64,000 nt of DNA from an uncultured Microbacterium sp. (GTDB lineage: Bacteria; Actinomycetota; Actinomycetes; Actinomycetales; Microbacteriaceae): NCBI RefSeq assembly GCF_945952435.1, contig NZ_CAMFHZ010000006.1:1-64000 (forward strand), written 5' to 3'. The translations under genes and the position numbers were made by a program. Positions 46,972 through 59,106 of the stretch are shown piece after piece (position 1 is the stretch's first letter; the number at the start of each line of letters is the position of its first letter). The notes below the pieces were generated by a model. The model searched no databases. It saw only the letters and a list, made by a program, of their open reading frames with translations, and was not told the DNA's origin.

Positions 46972-46977
46972 AGCCTA
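46972..46977 (-). promoter_or_regulatory. -10 element of the second ABC exporter operon (TAGGCT)
   Basis: TAGGCT on the minus strand, ~33 bp upstream of GTG 46939, with a ribosome binding site in the short leader. Confidence 0.45.
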
Positions 46978-47027
46978 CTGCAGGCACCTGTCAGATTCCC
47001 GGCGGCGGGCGCCGCGAGGAGATCCGG

Positions 47028-47033
47028 TACCCT
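47028..47033 (+). promoter_or_regulatory. Possible -10 element of the SDR gene at 47087 (TACCCT)
   Basis: TACCCT lies 53 bp before ATG 47087, in the divergent region shared with the ABC exporter operon. Confidence 0.3.
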
Positions 47034-47086
47034 CGTGACGGACGTCCGCAGGTCGACGGACGCGGGATTGGAACGGTGGCGTCTTC

Positions 47087-47932
47087 ATGACTGACTCTCG
47101 CGCGCGCTTCGTCGTGACCGGCGCAGGCGGCTATCTCGGACCGCACGTCGTTGCGGCGCTCGCCGACCGCGGACACGAAGTCCTCGCGGTCGTGAGGCCC
47201 GGTTCCTCGGCGAGCACTGACTCCCGCGCGATCCGCGTGGAGGCCGACGTCCTGGCGCCCGACTTCGATGTCCGCAGCTGGGGATCTCCTCAGGGCATCG
47301 TCCACCTTGCGTGGCAAGACGGGTTCGTCCACAATTCCCCGGCCCATCTGGGACAGTTGTCCGCCCATTACCGGCTGCTCACCGCGGCCGCCGAGGCGGG
47401 CGCGCCACGTCTCGTGGTCCTGGGGACGATGCACGAGGTCGGTTACTGGGAGGGGGCGATCGCTTCCGACACTCCCACGAACCCTCTGTCGCAGTACGGC
47501 ATCGCGAAGGACGCGCTCCGACGCGCGCTGCCTCTCGCGCTACCACCCGAGACGGGACTGGCCTGGGCACGGGCGTACTACATCTACGGCGACGACCGCC
47601 GCAGCAACTCGATCTTCCGCAAGATCCTGGAAGCCGTCGACGCTGGGAAGACGACGTTCCCGTTCACCTCCGGCAAGAACCGCTACGACTTCATCCGGGT
47701 GGAGGAGCTGGGGCGTCAGCTCGCTGCTCTGGCAGAGGCCGTCGACGTCACTGGCACCCTGAACTGCTGCACGGGCGAGCCGATGTCGCTGGCCGACAAG
47801 GTCGAGCAGTTCATCGCGGAGAACGGTCTCCCCATCTCACTGGAGTACGGGGCATTCCCGGATCGGCCCTATGACTCCCCCGGCGTGTGGGGCGACGCCA
47901 CCGTTATCCGTGAGGTGATGGCCCGAGGCTGA
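47087..47932 (+). CDS. NAD(P)-dependent sugar-nucleotide reductase/epimerase (SDR), possible RmlD substitute
   Basis: 281 residues. The Rossmann motif GAGGYLG is at about 12-18 and catalytic Y137/K141 in SQYGIAK. The stretch LGTMHEVGYWEGAI precedes the active site. Overall it resembles short nucleotide-sugar 4-ketoreductases rather than canonical RmlD. It sits next to rmlA, rmlB and a stand-alone rmlC, with no rmlD in the window. It could therefore reduce dTDP-4-keto-L-rhamnose to dTDP-L-rhamnose or dTDP-6-deoxy-L-talose. This is inference from context. Confidence 0.85.
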   Translation: MTDSRARFVVTGAGGYLGPHVVAALADRGHEVLAVVRPGSSASTDSRAIRVEADVLAPDFDVRSWGSPQGIVHLAWQDGFVHNSPAHLGQLSAHYRLLTAAAEAGAPRLVVLGTMHEVGYWEGAIASDTPTNPLSQYGIAKDALRRALPLALPPETGLAWARAYYIYGDDRRSNSIFRKILEAVDAGKTTFPFTSGKNRYDFIRVEELGRQLAALAEAVDVTGTLNCCTGEPMSLADKVEQFIAENGLPISLEYGAFPDRPYDSPGVWGDATVIREVMARG

Positions 47933-47951
47933 GGCGCCTCGGGCGATCCGC

Positions 47952-47956
<5 letters not shown>
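47928..47956. terminator. Inverted repeat spanning both stop codons (SDR/rmlA)
   Basis: GCTGAG (47928-47933) and CTCAGC (47951-47956) each contain the stop codon of the converging gene. The interval also contains the palindrome GAGGCGCCTC (47931-47940). Confidence 0.45.
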
Positions 47957-50490
<2,534 letters not shown>

Positions 50491-50492
50491 TC

Positions 50493-50543
50493 GATACGAC
50501 GACGACCGGGCAGTCCCACGGGGCGCCCGGTCGTCATCGTATC
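50493..50543. terminator. Strong bidirectional terminator
   Basis: A 19-bp stem (50493-50511 with 50525-50543) with a single mismatch and a 13-nt loop. It lies between the converging rmlC and repeat-protein genes. The strongest hairpin in the window. Confidence 0.85.
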
Positions 50544-50548
50544 TCGGC

Positions 50549-52960
50549 TCAGCGCAAGGCACCATCGGCGAGGACGATAATCCCCCGCGGGACGCCATAG
50601 GTCGCACTGATCCATGCTTGATCCGCATCGCTGACCGGAGTCAGCCCGCCCGAGGCCAGGTACACCTGGGTGGCGCTCGCCTCGCGGACGAAACGCGCCC
50701 CCGTCCCGGACGCTCCCACCGGGAGGGCCGAGATCACATCGGCGTCGACGTCACCGAACGCCAGACCGCCGTAGTTCCCGGCGCTCACCGGCACCCACCC
50801 CTGAGTGGAAAGGACATAGACGGCTCCCGAGTAGGCGGCCCTGACGGGAAGCGTGCCGGTGGACGCCAGCTTGGCGAAGGACTCGTCAGAGAGGGGCTTC
50901 GTGGCGGCCTTGATCACATCGACTTGCGCGGGCGCGGGGATGTCGAGGACGCGGGCGATCCGGGTGACGACGCGCATGGTCCCGGCAGAATTTCGATAGA
51001 AGCCGGGAGCGATCACAGGCTCCCCGATCGGCAGTCCCGCAAGGAGCGCGTCGGACACGGCCGTGGAGCTGGAGCCGATGCCGTAGGCGGCCAGGATCGA
51101 GGGATCCGGCACCTCTCGCCGCTGCCCGTTCTGAATCAGCCAGGGGTTGGCTCCGCTGCCGCGGACGAGGACGGAGATCGATCCGGCGTCACGCATCCCG
51201 AGGACCGTGGCGTCAGCATTCGGAATGGTCGCACAGTCCTTCCCGAACGCCGCCACATCGGTGCAGCTGCCCATCCGGTAGAAGGCCGAACCATCCGAGA
51301 TCATCAACCGCGCATCGTTCGACTTCCACACCACGCCCGGGCTGAGGGAAAGGCCTTGCAAGGTGCCGTCCGCGAGCACCCAGAGCGTGGGCGACAAACC
51401 GAAATACGTGGAGGCCCACGCCCGAGCGGCATCGTTGACGATGATCTGCGGTGATCCACCGGAGATCAAGAAGGTCTGGCCTGACGACCTTTCGCGAACG
51501 AAATGCGGTCGCCCGTCGGAACCCGCGAGCGGAACGCCCAACCAGGCGTTCGGATCAGCCGCGGTGAAGAACTTCATCCCGCCGTACTGGGCCGGATCCA
51601 CGTGAAGCCAACCCTGCTGCGTCAGCACCAACGCACGATTGTCGCTGACGATCCGTGTCGAGAGATCGCCCCGGGGAGCAACGGTCGCGAGGCTCGCCAC
51701 CGTCAGACGCTTCATGAGCTTCGTGACCACGTCGACGCGCGCGTTCTGACCAACGCGATACGCACCAGCGGGATTGATGAGCAGGACGCTGTCCCCGCCA
51801 TCGGTGTATACACCCGAGCCGAGCACAGGGGCGCCCACTCCCAAGGTCTCAGCGAGGGCGGCGGACACGGTCGTCGTAGCGCCGCTGATCCCGTACGGCG
51901 CGAGGATCGCGGTGTCGACAACCTCACGGCGCTTGCCTGCTTGGATCAGCCACGTCGTGCCGGTGGACTGACGGATCAGCATCTCCAGTGTGCCGCGATT
52001 GGAGGACTGGTCCAGCTCCGACGCCGACAAGGTCGGGAGCTTCGCACAGTCGCCACCCCAGTCCGAGACCTGAGTGCAGGAGCGGAACCGGTAGCGGCTC
52101 TGACCGTCGAGGAGATAGGCCGTGCCGTCCGCGCCGCGGACCATCCGCTGAGCCGGCGCTGCCACACCGCCCAACGCTGTGTCGGCGACGACGCGCACAA
52201 CCGGGCTCACGCCGAAATTGGCTGTGATCCAGCGTTGCTGATCAGCATTGACCTGCTGCATCGTCCCGCCCGAGACGAGGAAGACCTGCAGGCCCGATTG
52301 CTCGCGCACGAAGTGGGGACCGGACACGGCCCCGGACGTGGGCAGACCTGTGATCGACCCTGCGGGAAGATCCGTGAAGGGGACCGTCGAACCGTAGGCG
52401 TCGACCCCCATCCAGCCGTCCACTCCGAGCAGCGAGGTCTGGGTGCCCGTGCGCACCGCGAGCGGCAATGCGCCGCCCTTGCGGAGCCGCGCAATCGATT
52501 CAGCGGTGAGGCGCTTGGCCGACGAGACAAATCCAGGGACCTGCCCCTGCGAAGACACCGAGTAGGCGAGACCGTTCTGAAGCAGAGCCGTCATCGCTCC
52601 CGTCGAATCCGAGTAGATGCCGGCGGCCAGCACGGGATCGCCCAGCTTGTACTCAGCGGCCATCGCATCGGCGATCGCGCTGACTCCCGTCGACATGCCG
52701 AACTGTGCGAGCAGCGAACGGTCGGCGATCTCCCGACGTGCTCCTCCTTGGATCAGCCAGGATGATCCAAGAGCGGAGGCCGTCGGCTGCAGAGTCCCCG
52801 CCTCGGGATAGACGTTCACCTGCACCTGCGCCACCAGCGGCAGAGAACCGCAGGTCCATCCGTAGTCCGCGGCGAGTGAGCAGGACGGCACCCAGAAGCG
52901 GCGGCCGCTGTCGAGGAGATAGACATGGCCCGCATCGGTGCGCACGGCTCGGGGTGCGAC
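50549..52960 (-). repeat. Three in-frame ~810-bp repeats encoding 270-residue modules
   Basis: The protein repeats with a period of 269-270 residues, anchored by WLIQ..RRE, FVRE and the spaced Cys pair. The copies are diverged at protein level, so this is an old expansion rather than a recent DNA duplication. Outer boundaries are approximate. Confidence 0.75.
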
Positions 52961-53998
52961 CCCACCGTCCGAATACTTCGCGAGATCGGCGGAACTGACC
53001 GACCTCTTACCGGAGATCCAGGTGAACTGCGCGGCGCGCTCGTTGCTGGGGAAGAGGTACTTGACGGTTCCGGAGACGAGGTAGATCTTGCCGGTCGACG
53101 AATCCTGAAGGACTTGGCCGACGATCGAGGGTCCGGACGTCTGCGTCGAACCGAACCAGTCGGTGAAGTAGTTGTAGAAGTTTCGATTGCCGTAGGCCGA
53201 GCAGCCGTCGCCTTCTCCGTAGCCCGCCGCCATTGCCGCCGCATTCGGCTGGTACGGCGTGTAGTAGTAGAGCGCCGCCGTCGCGGCGTTGGAGATGAAG
53301 ACCGGTGAAGAACCACATGCGCGATTCGGGTTGAAGAGGATGTTCCAGAAGTTCCCCGGCGCGTACCAGGTGAAGTAACGACCTTCCATGTAGATCTTCA
53401 TCTGCCGGGCAGCGCCGTAGATCTGGAAGAAGAAGCCCACATAGTCCGGATTGCAGGCGGCATCGTCAGGACATCCCTGCCCCAGAGCCGCGTCATACCT
53501 CCAACTGCTCGGCCAGGTGTGGGTCACCAGGCCCTGCTCCTTCTGCAGCATGACGACAAGAACCTGCGGGTTGATTCCGCACGACTGCGCGGAGCGCGCG
53601 ATGATCGTCGCCGCCGACTCTCCGCCCACGCCGGAATAGCCATTGCAGTAGCGGTCGGCAGGTCGGTCCACCGTGTTCTGCCGGAAGTCCTTCAAACACG
53701 TATACCCCGACTGACACGAACTGACCTTGCTGTTGAAAAAGGCCTGGATCTGGTCCGCCGACATCGTGGAACTGTTCGTGAACACCGCATCGCTCATGAT
53801 GTTGCCAGGATTGAATCCGCTCAACGTGGCAGGACGGATCCCCGCTTGCGCCGAGGCGGGCGCAACGGCAGACGCCGATGACGAAGCCGCCGTCAATGGC
53901 ACGAGAAGACCGACCAGCAGCGCCATAGCCGCAAACGCGCTGGTCACAAAACGATAGGCCGTTCGCGCGCGCGCAGAGCTTCCGCCGGGTCCGTGCAT
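50549..53998 (-). CDS. Secreted protein: possible lysozyme-like N-terminal domain plus three 270-residue repeats
   Basis: 1149 residues. Signal peptide at about 1-44 (basic start, hydrophobic 22-38, small-residue cleavage region). An N-terminal domain (about 58-285) is rich in aromatics and cysteines; its SAATIIARSAQSCGINPQVLVVMLQKEQGLV region has the look of a lysozyme/transglycosylase-like helix with a candidate acid (E154). Three tandem repeats of 270 residues follow (about 347-612, 614-883, 886-1149). WLIQ..RRE recurs at 414, 683 and 953, FVRE at 563, 833 and 1103, and a 10-residue Cys pair at 373/383, 641/651 and 912/922. There is no LPxTG sorting signal or C-terminal anchor. ATG 53998 is the first plausible start. 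Function unknown; wall or glycan binding is inferred. Confidence 0.88.
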   Translation of the reverse strand: MHGPGGSSARARTAYRFVTSAFAAMALLVGLLVPLTAASSSASAVAPASAQAGIRPATLSGFNPGNIMSDAVFTNSSTMSADQIQAFFNSKVSSCQSGYTCLKDFRQNTVDRPADRYCNGYSGVGGESAATIIARSAQSCGINPQVLVVMLQKEQGLVTHTWPSSWRYDAALGQGCPDDAACNPDYVGFFFQIYGAARQMKIYMEGRYFTWYAPGNFWNILFNPNRACGSSPVFISNAATAALYYYTPYQPNAAAMAAGYGEGDGCSAYGNRNFYNYFTDWFGSTQTSGPSIVGQVLQDSSTGKIYLVSGTVKYLFPSNERAAQFTWISGKRSVSSADLAKYSDGGVAPRAVRTDAGHVYLLDSGRRFWVPSCSLAADYGWTCGSLPLVAQVQVNVYPEAGTLQPTASALGSSWLIQGGARREIADRSLLAQFGMSTGVSAIADAMAAEYKLGDPVLAAGIYSDSTGAMTALLQNGLAYSVSSQGQVPGFVSSAKRLTAESIARLRKGGALPLAVRTGTQTSLLGVDGWMGVDAYGSTVPFTDLPAGSITGLPTSGAVSGPHFVREQSGLQVFLVSGGTMQQVNADQQRWITANFGVSPVVRVVADTALGGVAAPAQRMVRGADGTAYLLDGQSRYRFRSCTQVSDWGGDCAKLPTLSASELDQSSNRGTLEMLIRQSTGTTWLIQAGKRREVVDTAILAPYGISGATTTVSAALAETLGVGAPVLGSGVYTDGGDSVLLINPAGAYRVGQNARVDVVTKLMKRLTVASLATVAPRGDLSTRIVSDNRALVLTQQGWLHVDPAQYGGMKFFTAADPNAWLGVPLAGSDGRPHFVRERSSGQTFLISGGSPQIIVNDAARAWASTYFGLSPTLWVLADGTLQGLSLSPGVVWKSNDARLMISDGSAFYRMGSCTDVAAFGKDCATIPNADATVLGMRDAGSISVLVRGSGANPWLIQNGQRREVPDPSILAAYGIGSSSTAVSDALLAGLPIGEPVIAPGFYRNSAGTMRVVTRIARVLDIPAPAQVDVIKAATKPLSDESFAKLASTGTLPVRAAYSGAVYVLSTQGWVPVSAGNYGGLAFGDVDADVISALPVGASGTGARFVREASATQVYLASGGLTPVSDADQAWISATYGVPRGIIVLADGALR

Positions 53999-54044
53999 GT
54001 GACCAGTGTGGCGGAAGTGGCAAGATATCGCCAGCGCAACAAGA

Positions 54045-55118
54045 TCACAAGTCCGCGTGCAGAGCCCACACCCGCTCGGCGGCGCCCTCCCAGGAGTACG
54101 CACGCGACCGATCCGCGGCAAGCACCGAGAGCCGACGAGCGCCCTCCCCCGCGGCCTGCTGCACCGCTTCGGCGTAGCCGTCGGGCTCGACGAGCAGCCC
54201 CCCGTCCGCGAGCACATCCGCGTGAACCCCACCGTTCCGGGCGATCACGGGTACACCCAAGGCGAGCGCTTCGACGAGCCGCCAGGGCCAGGCCGGCGCG
54301 GGATCCGACGCGACGAACCCGAGGGCACCGCCGAGCAGCGCGGCCCGGTCCTCCGCGTCCCGGCGGGAGAGCACGTGCACGCGCGGCGCGTCGAGACCGG
54401 CCGCGACGGCTCGTTCGGCGATGGACGGGGCCGCGTCGTCCGCGGCATCCAGCACGAACGCGTCGGCGTCGGCGGCGACCGCTGCGGCGAACACGGGCTC
54501 GAGCGTCTCGGCCCTTCCCGTCGCGACGAGGTAGCGGGCGGGTGCGCCGAGCGCCACCCGCCGTTCCGACGCGTCGTGCGGGATCGCGAAACCGGGGGCG
54601 ACCGCACCGGGGATCACGCGGATCCGATCGCGGAGCTTGACCAGGCCGCCCAGGCGCTCCGCCATCTCGTGCGTGGGCACGACCACGGCGTCGGCGTACT
54701 TGACGGCGCGCTTCATCATCGCCCTCTGCCAGAGCACGCCGGCCCGCGGGAGCTGTTCCGGCGCGGTCCAGGGGCGCAGATCCCACACCGTGGCGACGGT
54801 CTGGTCGTAGTCGTTGACTTTGTCGTGCTTGGTGAGCGGCGCGAAGAGCGAGGGGGCGTGGATCATGCCCCCTCCGACCCCGGCGACGACGCCGAGCTGC
54901 CAGGCGGCGCCGAGCTCGCGACGCCCGAGAGCCAGTCGGCGCAGCGTGTCCGCGCCGGCTGGAGGCTCGCTCTCGGCTCCCGCGGGCACGATCGCCTCGA
55001 TCGTGCACCGCTGCGGGGCCGTGGCCCCGAGCCCGTGGAGCAGCCCTCGCGCCGCATCGGCCTGATCGGGGTCGACGACGTCCTTCGCCTGATCGATCAC
55101 GACACGCAGCACAGCCAT
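54045..55118 (-). CDS. GT4-like glycosyltransferase
   Basis: 357 residues, GT-B type. KVNDYDQTVATVWDLRPWTAPEQLPRAGVLWQRAMMKRAVKYADAVVVPTHEMAERL is the N-domain end, and RIRVIPGAVAPGFAIP starts the donor domain. AWPWRLVEALALGVPVIARNGG is a degenerate form of the retaining GT4 E-x7-E motif. It may use GDP-mannose or another sugar; not determined. ATG 55118 lies 6 nt from TAGGCT with no Shine-Dalgarno, so it has its own leaderless promoter downstream of the LCP gene. Confidence 0.85.
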   Translation of the reverse strand: MAVLRVVIDQAKDVVDPDQADAARGLLHGLGATAPQRCTIEAIVPAGAESEPPAGADTLRRLALGRRELGAAWQLGVVAGVGGGMIHAPSLFAPLTKHDKVNDYDQTVATVWDLRPWTAPEQLPRAGVLWQRAMMKRAVKYADAVVVPTHEMAERLGGLVKLRDRIRVIPGAVAPGFAIPHDASERRVALGAPARYLVATGRAETLEPVFAAAVAADADAFVLDAADDAAPSIAERAVAAGLDAPRVHVLSRRDAEDRAALLGGALGFVASDPAPAWPWRLVEALALGVPVIARNGGVHADVLADGGLLVEPDGYAEAVQQAAGEGARRLSVLAADRSRAYSWEGAAERVWALHADL

Positions 55119-55124
55119 GCGAGA

Positions 55125-55130
55125 AGCCTA
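55125..55130 (-). promoter_or_regulatory. Leaderless -10 element of the GT4 gene at 55118 (TAGGCT)
   Basis: TAGGCT on the minus strand, 6-nt gap to ATG 55118. Confidence 0.6.
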
Positions 55131-55204
55131 TTCGGCGCTCCCCGGGAGTCCTCTGAGGCGCTCCGGCAGCACACGGGACCGTCGTGCCGGGTGACCGGCC
55201 GGAC

Positions 55205-56665
55205 TCAGTTCGTGGGCGTCGGCGAGGGCTCGGGATGCAGCGCTGCCTTCACCATCGCGTGGATCTGATTCCAGTCGGGGTTGAACTCGTCCACCCCGCC
55301 CTCCGGGGTGAGCTCGATCGTCTGCACGGGGTGCTGCTTCGCCTTCATCATCAGTTCGACGAACTCGGGCAGCTTGTCCTGCGGGATGTCCGTGTCGACC
55401 AGCTCCGTCCCCGCCTGGGCGAGCTCGGTGAAGTGCGTGAGGACGTTCTGCGGCGTGAACTGCTTGAGGATCGCCTCCTGCAGCTCGCGCTGACGACGCA
55501 TCCGGTCGAAGTCGCTCGTCGTGTACCGGGAGCGGGCGTACCACTGCGCGGTGTCGCCGTTCATGTGCTGCTTGCCCGGTTCGATCCAGCCGATCGCCCA
55601 GGAGTCGACGTCGTCCGCACCGGATCCGGGAGGCGGACCGCCCTCGGGCAGGCGCTCCTTCACGTCGATGTCGACGCCGCCGAGCGCGTCGATGAGCTGC
55701 GCGAAGTGGTTCATGTCGAGGAAGACGTAGTACGGGACCTTGATCCCGAGGACGCCCTCGGCCGCATCCCTGGTCGCCTCGATTGACGGAGCCCAGGGGT
55801 GGCCCTTCACCTCGGGGTAGTACGGCTTGCCCGTATGACAGGTCTGCACGGCGTTGGTGAGCTGGTTGATCCCGCTCCCCCACCCGCAGTCGTCGTCGGC
55901 GTGCGCCTCGAAGCCGTTCGGATACGCGTCGTGCATCGGCCCGGCCGAGAACGGGACGTTCGGCATGTCGCGAGGGATGCCGAAGATCGTGACCTTGCCG
56001 GTCTCCGCGTTCACCGAGACGACCGAGATGCTGTCGAAGCGCATCGAGTCTCGCCCGTCGCCGCTGTCCGCACCCAGCAGCATGACGTTGTAGTAGCCGT
56101 CGCTCGGCGGCAGGCTCGGCCCGCCCGAGCCGAAAAGGGTGCTGATCGCGTTGCGGCTGGATCCGGCGATGTTCGCGGCGGACGCCGCCCCGCTGCCGCA
56201 GAGGGCGAGCACGAGCACCGCGACGAGCGGGATCGCGATCTTGGCGTAGTTCTTGGCGCGCACGAGCCGCACGAGCCGGAGGGTGTCGAAGGTCAGCACG
56301 ATCCACAGCACGACGTAAGCGCCGCAGAGCACCTGGACGAGCGTGAGCACCAGCCACGACACCCAGCCGCCGCCGATCGTCAGCCACAGCAGCGCGGGTC
56401 GCCAGAGCAGCCCCAGCAGCACGGCGAACACGACGAGCGCCCACATCGTGAGCGTCGCGCCGAGACCGAACCGGCCGAGCCGCCGATTGCCCGCGAGCAC
56501 CTGCGCGGATCCGGGGATGAGCACGTTGAGAACGACGAGCCACCACCCGCGGCGGGTCATGTGCGTGGGGTTCGAGAAGTCGGGATCGCGCATCGGCCGG
56601 GACCGGACGAGCGAGCGCGCAGAGCCGGATCCGCGCGCGGGCGGCTTCGCCAGCACCTGGCTCAC
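55205..56665 (-). CDS. LytR-CpsA-Psr (LCP) family wall-polymer phosphotransferase
   Basis: 486 residues. A basic N-terminus is followed by four or five membrane helices (about 40-150), more than the single helix usual for LCP proteins. The LCP domain (about 190-410) has [38 protein letters not shown], and the Arg-rich [30 protein letters not shown] enzymes move undecaprenyl-linked glycopolymers to peptidoglycan MurNAc. With the neighbouring glycan locus, it is the likely anchoring enzyme (inference). GTG 56665 overlaps the purE stop (GTGA). Confidence 0.93.
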   Translation of the reverse strand: MSQVLAKPPARGSGSARSLVRSRPMRDPDFSNPTHMTRRGWWLVVLNVLIPGSAQVLAGNRRLGRFGLGATLTMWALVVFAVLLGLLWRPALLWLTIGGGWVSWLVLTLVQVLCGAYVVLWIVLTFDTLRLVRLVRAKNYAKIAIPLVAVLVLALCGSGAASAANIAGSSRNAISTLFGSGGPSLPPSDGYYNVMLLGADSGDGRDSMRFDSISVVSVNAETGKVTIFGIPRDMPNVPFSAGPMHDAYPNGFEAHADDDCGWGSGINQLTNAVQTCHTGKPYYPEVKGHPWAPSIEATRDAAEGVLGIKVPYYVFLDMNHFAQLIDALGGVDIDVKERLPEGGPPPGSGADDVDSWAIGWIEPGKQHMNGDTAQWYARSRYTTSDFDRMRRQRELQEAILKQFTPQNVLTHFTELAQAGTELVDTDIPQDKLPEFVELMMKAKQHPVQTIELTPEGGVDEFNPDWNQIHAMVKAALHPEPSPTPTN

Positions 56666-57177
56666 AGGCTGTCCTTGAGGCGACGGTTCTTCTCCTCGAC
56701 CTGGGCTTCCAGGTCCCGCGCGTAGGCCTCGACGCGGTCGGCGAGCGCCGGATCCGCGGTGCCGAGGATCCGCGCGGCGAGGATCCCCGCGTTGCGCGCG
56801 CCGCCGATCGAGACGGTCGCGACGGGGATCCCTGCGGGCATCTGCACGATCGACAGCAGCGAGTCCATGCCGTCGAGGTACGCGAGCGGCACGGGGACCC
56901 CGATCACGGGAAGCGCCGTGACGGACGCCAGCATGCCGGGAAGATGCGCCGCTCCCCCGGCGCCGGCGATGATCGCCTTGAGACCTCGTCCACGCGCCTC
57001 GGTGCCGTAGCGGTGCAGCTTCTCCGGCGTGCGGTGGGCGGAGACGACCTCCACCTCGTGCGGGATCCCGAACTCGCTCAGCGCCTGAGAGGCGTCGCTG
57101 AGAACGCGCCAGTCGGAGTCGGAGCCCATCACGACCCCGACGAGAGGCGCGGCCGAAGAATGTAGAGTCCCAGTCAC
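56662..57177 (-). CDS. purE: 5-(carboxyamino)imidazole ribonucleotide mutase, PurE class I
   Basis: 171 residues. [21 protein letters not shown] and [15 protein letters not shown] are the PurE substrate loops; [24 protein letters not shown] completes the signature. It works with PurK in purine synthesis. GTG 57177 lies 7 nt from TACTCT with no Shine-Dalgarno (leaderless). It is coupled to the LCP gene downstream by a 4-bp overlap. Confidence 0.97.
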   Translation of the reverse strand: MTGTLHSSAAPLVGVVMGSDSDWRVLSDASQALSEFGIPHEVEVVSAHRTPEKLHRYGTEARGRGLKAIIAGAGGAAHLPGMLASVTALPVIGVPVPLAYLDGMDSLLSIVQMPAGIPVATVSIGGARNAGILAARILGTADPALADRVEAYARDLEAQVEEKNRRLKDSL

Positions 57178-57184
57178 GCGTCCC

Positions 57185-57190
57185 AGAGTA
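57185..57190 (-). promoter_or_regulatory. Leaderless -10 element of purE (TACTCT)
   Basis: TACTCT on the minus strand, 7-nt gap to GTG 57177. Confidence 0.55.
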
Positions 57191-57257
57191 AGCGCGAGTT
57201 CTGGGAGAACCCGGCGCACACTCCGTCTCTCCGCAGCAAAGCGTCCGGCGGGAGCGC

Positions 57258-58382
57258 TCAGTCGAAGGCGGCTGCAGCGGCACGCGCGTCCGCGCGCACC
57301 GCATCGAGCTCTGCCCCTGAGACGTTCACGTGACCCACCTTGCGGCCGGGGCGCGGGGCCTTGCCGTAGGTGTGCACCTTCGCGCGCGGGCTCGCGGCGA
57401 GCGCGGCGGGGACGCGGTCGAGCATGCCCGCGTCGGCGGGACCGCCGAGCACGTTCACCATGACGGACCAGGGGGCGATCGGTGCGGCGCCGCCGAGCGG
57501 CAGATCGGCGACGGCGCGGAGATGCTGCTCGAACTGGCCGGTCACGGCACCGTCCTGGCTCCAGTGGCCGCTGTTGTGCGGGCGCATCGCGAGCTCGTTG
57601 ACGAGGATCCGACCGTCGGCCGTCTGGAACAGCTCGACCGCGAACATGCCGGTCACGCCCAGTCCGTCCGCGATCTCGCGGCCGATGCGCTCCGCCTCCG
57701 CCGCCTGCGCCGCGTCCACCCCGGGGGCCGGCGCCGTCACCTCGGCGCACACGCCGTCGCGCTGCACGGTCTCGACCACCGGGTAAGCGACGCTCTCGCC
57801 GTTCGGCCGCCGGGCGATCTGCTGAGCGAGCTCACGGACGAAGGGCACGAGCTCCTCCGCGAGCAGGGCGTCGCCCTCGTCGAGGCCCGCGAACCAGTCG
57901 GCCGCCTCGTCCGCCCGGGAGACGACGCGCACCCCTTTGCCGTCGTAGCCGCCGCGCGGGGTCTTCACCACGCCCCGGCCGCCGTGCGCGTCGAGGAAGG
58001 CCTGCAGCTCGTCCGGTCCGGCGACCCTGGCCCAGTCCGGCTGGGGCGCTCCGAGCTCCGCGAGCCGGGCGCGCATGTCGAGCTTGTCCTGCGCGAAGCG
58101 CAGCGCATCCGGGCCGGGATGCACCGCCACCCCTTCCGCGACGAGGGCGCGCAGCACGTCCTGCGGGACGTGCTCGTGGTCGAACGTGACGACGTCGACG
58201 TCCGCGGCGAAACGGCGCACGGTGTCGAGATCGCGATAGTCGCCGACCTCGGTCGCGGCGAGCTGCGCCGACATGCCCTCGTCCTCGGCGAGCACGCGGA
58301 TGTCGATCCCCAGCTCGACCGCCGGGGCGATCATCATCCGCGCCAGCTGTCCTCCGCCGACCACACCCACACGCAACGCCAT
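57258..58382 (-). CDS. purK: 5-(carboxyamino)imidazole ribonucleotide synthase PurK
   Basis: 374 residues. An N-terminal Rossmann-like domain ([15 protein letters not shown]) precedes the ATP-grasp core: [19 protein letters not shown], and the metal-site [29 protein letters not shown]. It makes N5-CAIR from AIR, ATP and bicarbonate, and hands it to PurE encoded 80 bp downstream. ATG 58382 has GGAGATC upstream. An in-frame upstream extension through the PH-domain gene region is not real. Confidence 0.97.
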   Translation of the reverse strand: MALRVGVVGGGQLARMMIAPAVELGIDIRVLAEDEGMSAQLAATEVGDYRDLDTVRRFAADVDVVTFDHEHVPQDVLRALVAEGVAVHPGPDALRFAQDKLDMRARLAELGAPQPDWARVAGPDELQAFLDAHGGRGVVKTPRGGYDGKGVRVVSRADEAADWFAGLDEGDALLAEELVPFVRELAQQIARRPNGESVAYPVVETVQRDGVCAEVTAPAPGVDAAQAAEAERIGREIADGLGVTGMFAVELFQTADGRILVNELAMRPHNSGHWSQDGAVTGQFEQHLRAVADLPLGGAAPIAPWSVMVNVLGGPADAGMLDRVPAALAASPRAKVHTYGKAPRPGRKVGHVNVSGAELDAVRADARAAAAAFD

Positions 58383-58482
58383 CGGATCTCCGTTCCTCGG
58401 CATCCATTGTTCCGCATCCGCACCGCGCCGCCGTCCGTGGTCGAGCGAGGGCGTGCTCCGGGGGCGTCCGTCGGGGCGGTCG

Positions 58483-59034
58483 TCAGTCGGCGTAGGGGTT
58501 CTGCGCGGACTGCGCGTCACGATGCGCCAGGATCTGCCCGACCTCGATCTGATCGGCGAGGGTCTCCTGCACGAGCACGACGTTCGGCACGTCGCGGAGG
58601 CGGAGCGGGGCGTCCACGCCGTTGGACAGCAGGATCGTCCCTGCGCCGACCGAACGCTGCAGGGGTCCGCGCCGCACGGTGATCGTGTAGCCCCTGGCGT
58701 GCGACATCTCCGTGCTGCGCCGCGATCCGATCCCATCGCGCACGATGACCCGCCGGGTCGTGATCGTGTACCGGCGCGAGAGCCAGACCAGATACGGCAC
58801 GACGACGAGGAGCAGCACGATCGCGCCCGCGGCCGCCCAGAGCATCCAGTCCGCGAACGGCTTCGGGAGGTTCTTCGTGAGATACCCCGTGGCGCCGGCG
58901 ACGACGACGAGCACGAGCGCGGACCAGAACAGGTGGCGCGCATGCGGATGGAATCGCGCGATCAGGCGCTCCTCCGCGGGCGCGCCGGGCGGCGGCATCG
59001 ACGGCCGGCCTCCGAGTCCCACGGGTTGCGTCAC
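58483..59034 (-). CDS. PH-domain (bPH2-type) membrane protein
   Basis: 183 residues. A Pro-rich N-terminus, two membrane helices (about 36-52 and 65-83), then a bacterial PH-like domain (about 85-160) with YTITTRRVIVRDGIGSRRSTEMSHARGYTITVRRGPLQR. Such proteins (DUF304/bPH2) are membrane-associated, role unknown. In many actinobacteria the gene is next to purK and a biotin-protein ligase, consistent with this position. GTG 59034 start. Confidence 0.88.
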   Translation of the reverse strand: MTQPVGLGGRPSMPPPGAPAEERLIARFHPHARHLFWSALVLVVVAGATGYLTKNLPKPFADWMLWAAAGAIVLLLVVVPYLVWLSRRYTITTRRVIVRDGIGSRRSTEMSHARGYTITVRRGPLQRSVGAGTILLSNGVDAPLRLRDVPNVVLVQETLADQIEVGQILAHRDAQSAQNPYAD

Positions 59035-59106
59035 GCGTCCATTGTGACAAGAGGACCCCGGATCCGTCGGAGGATCGCGCGGGTGTGTCCGCGTGCGACG
59101 GCGGCG

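Noticed and set aside
55163..55190. CCGGCA/TGCCGG hairpin downstream of the LCP gene
   Set aside because: Only six contiguous pairs with a long internal loop; too weak to call.
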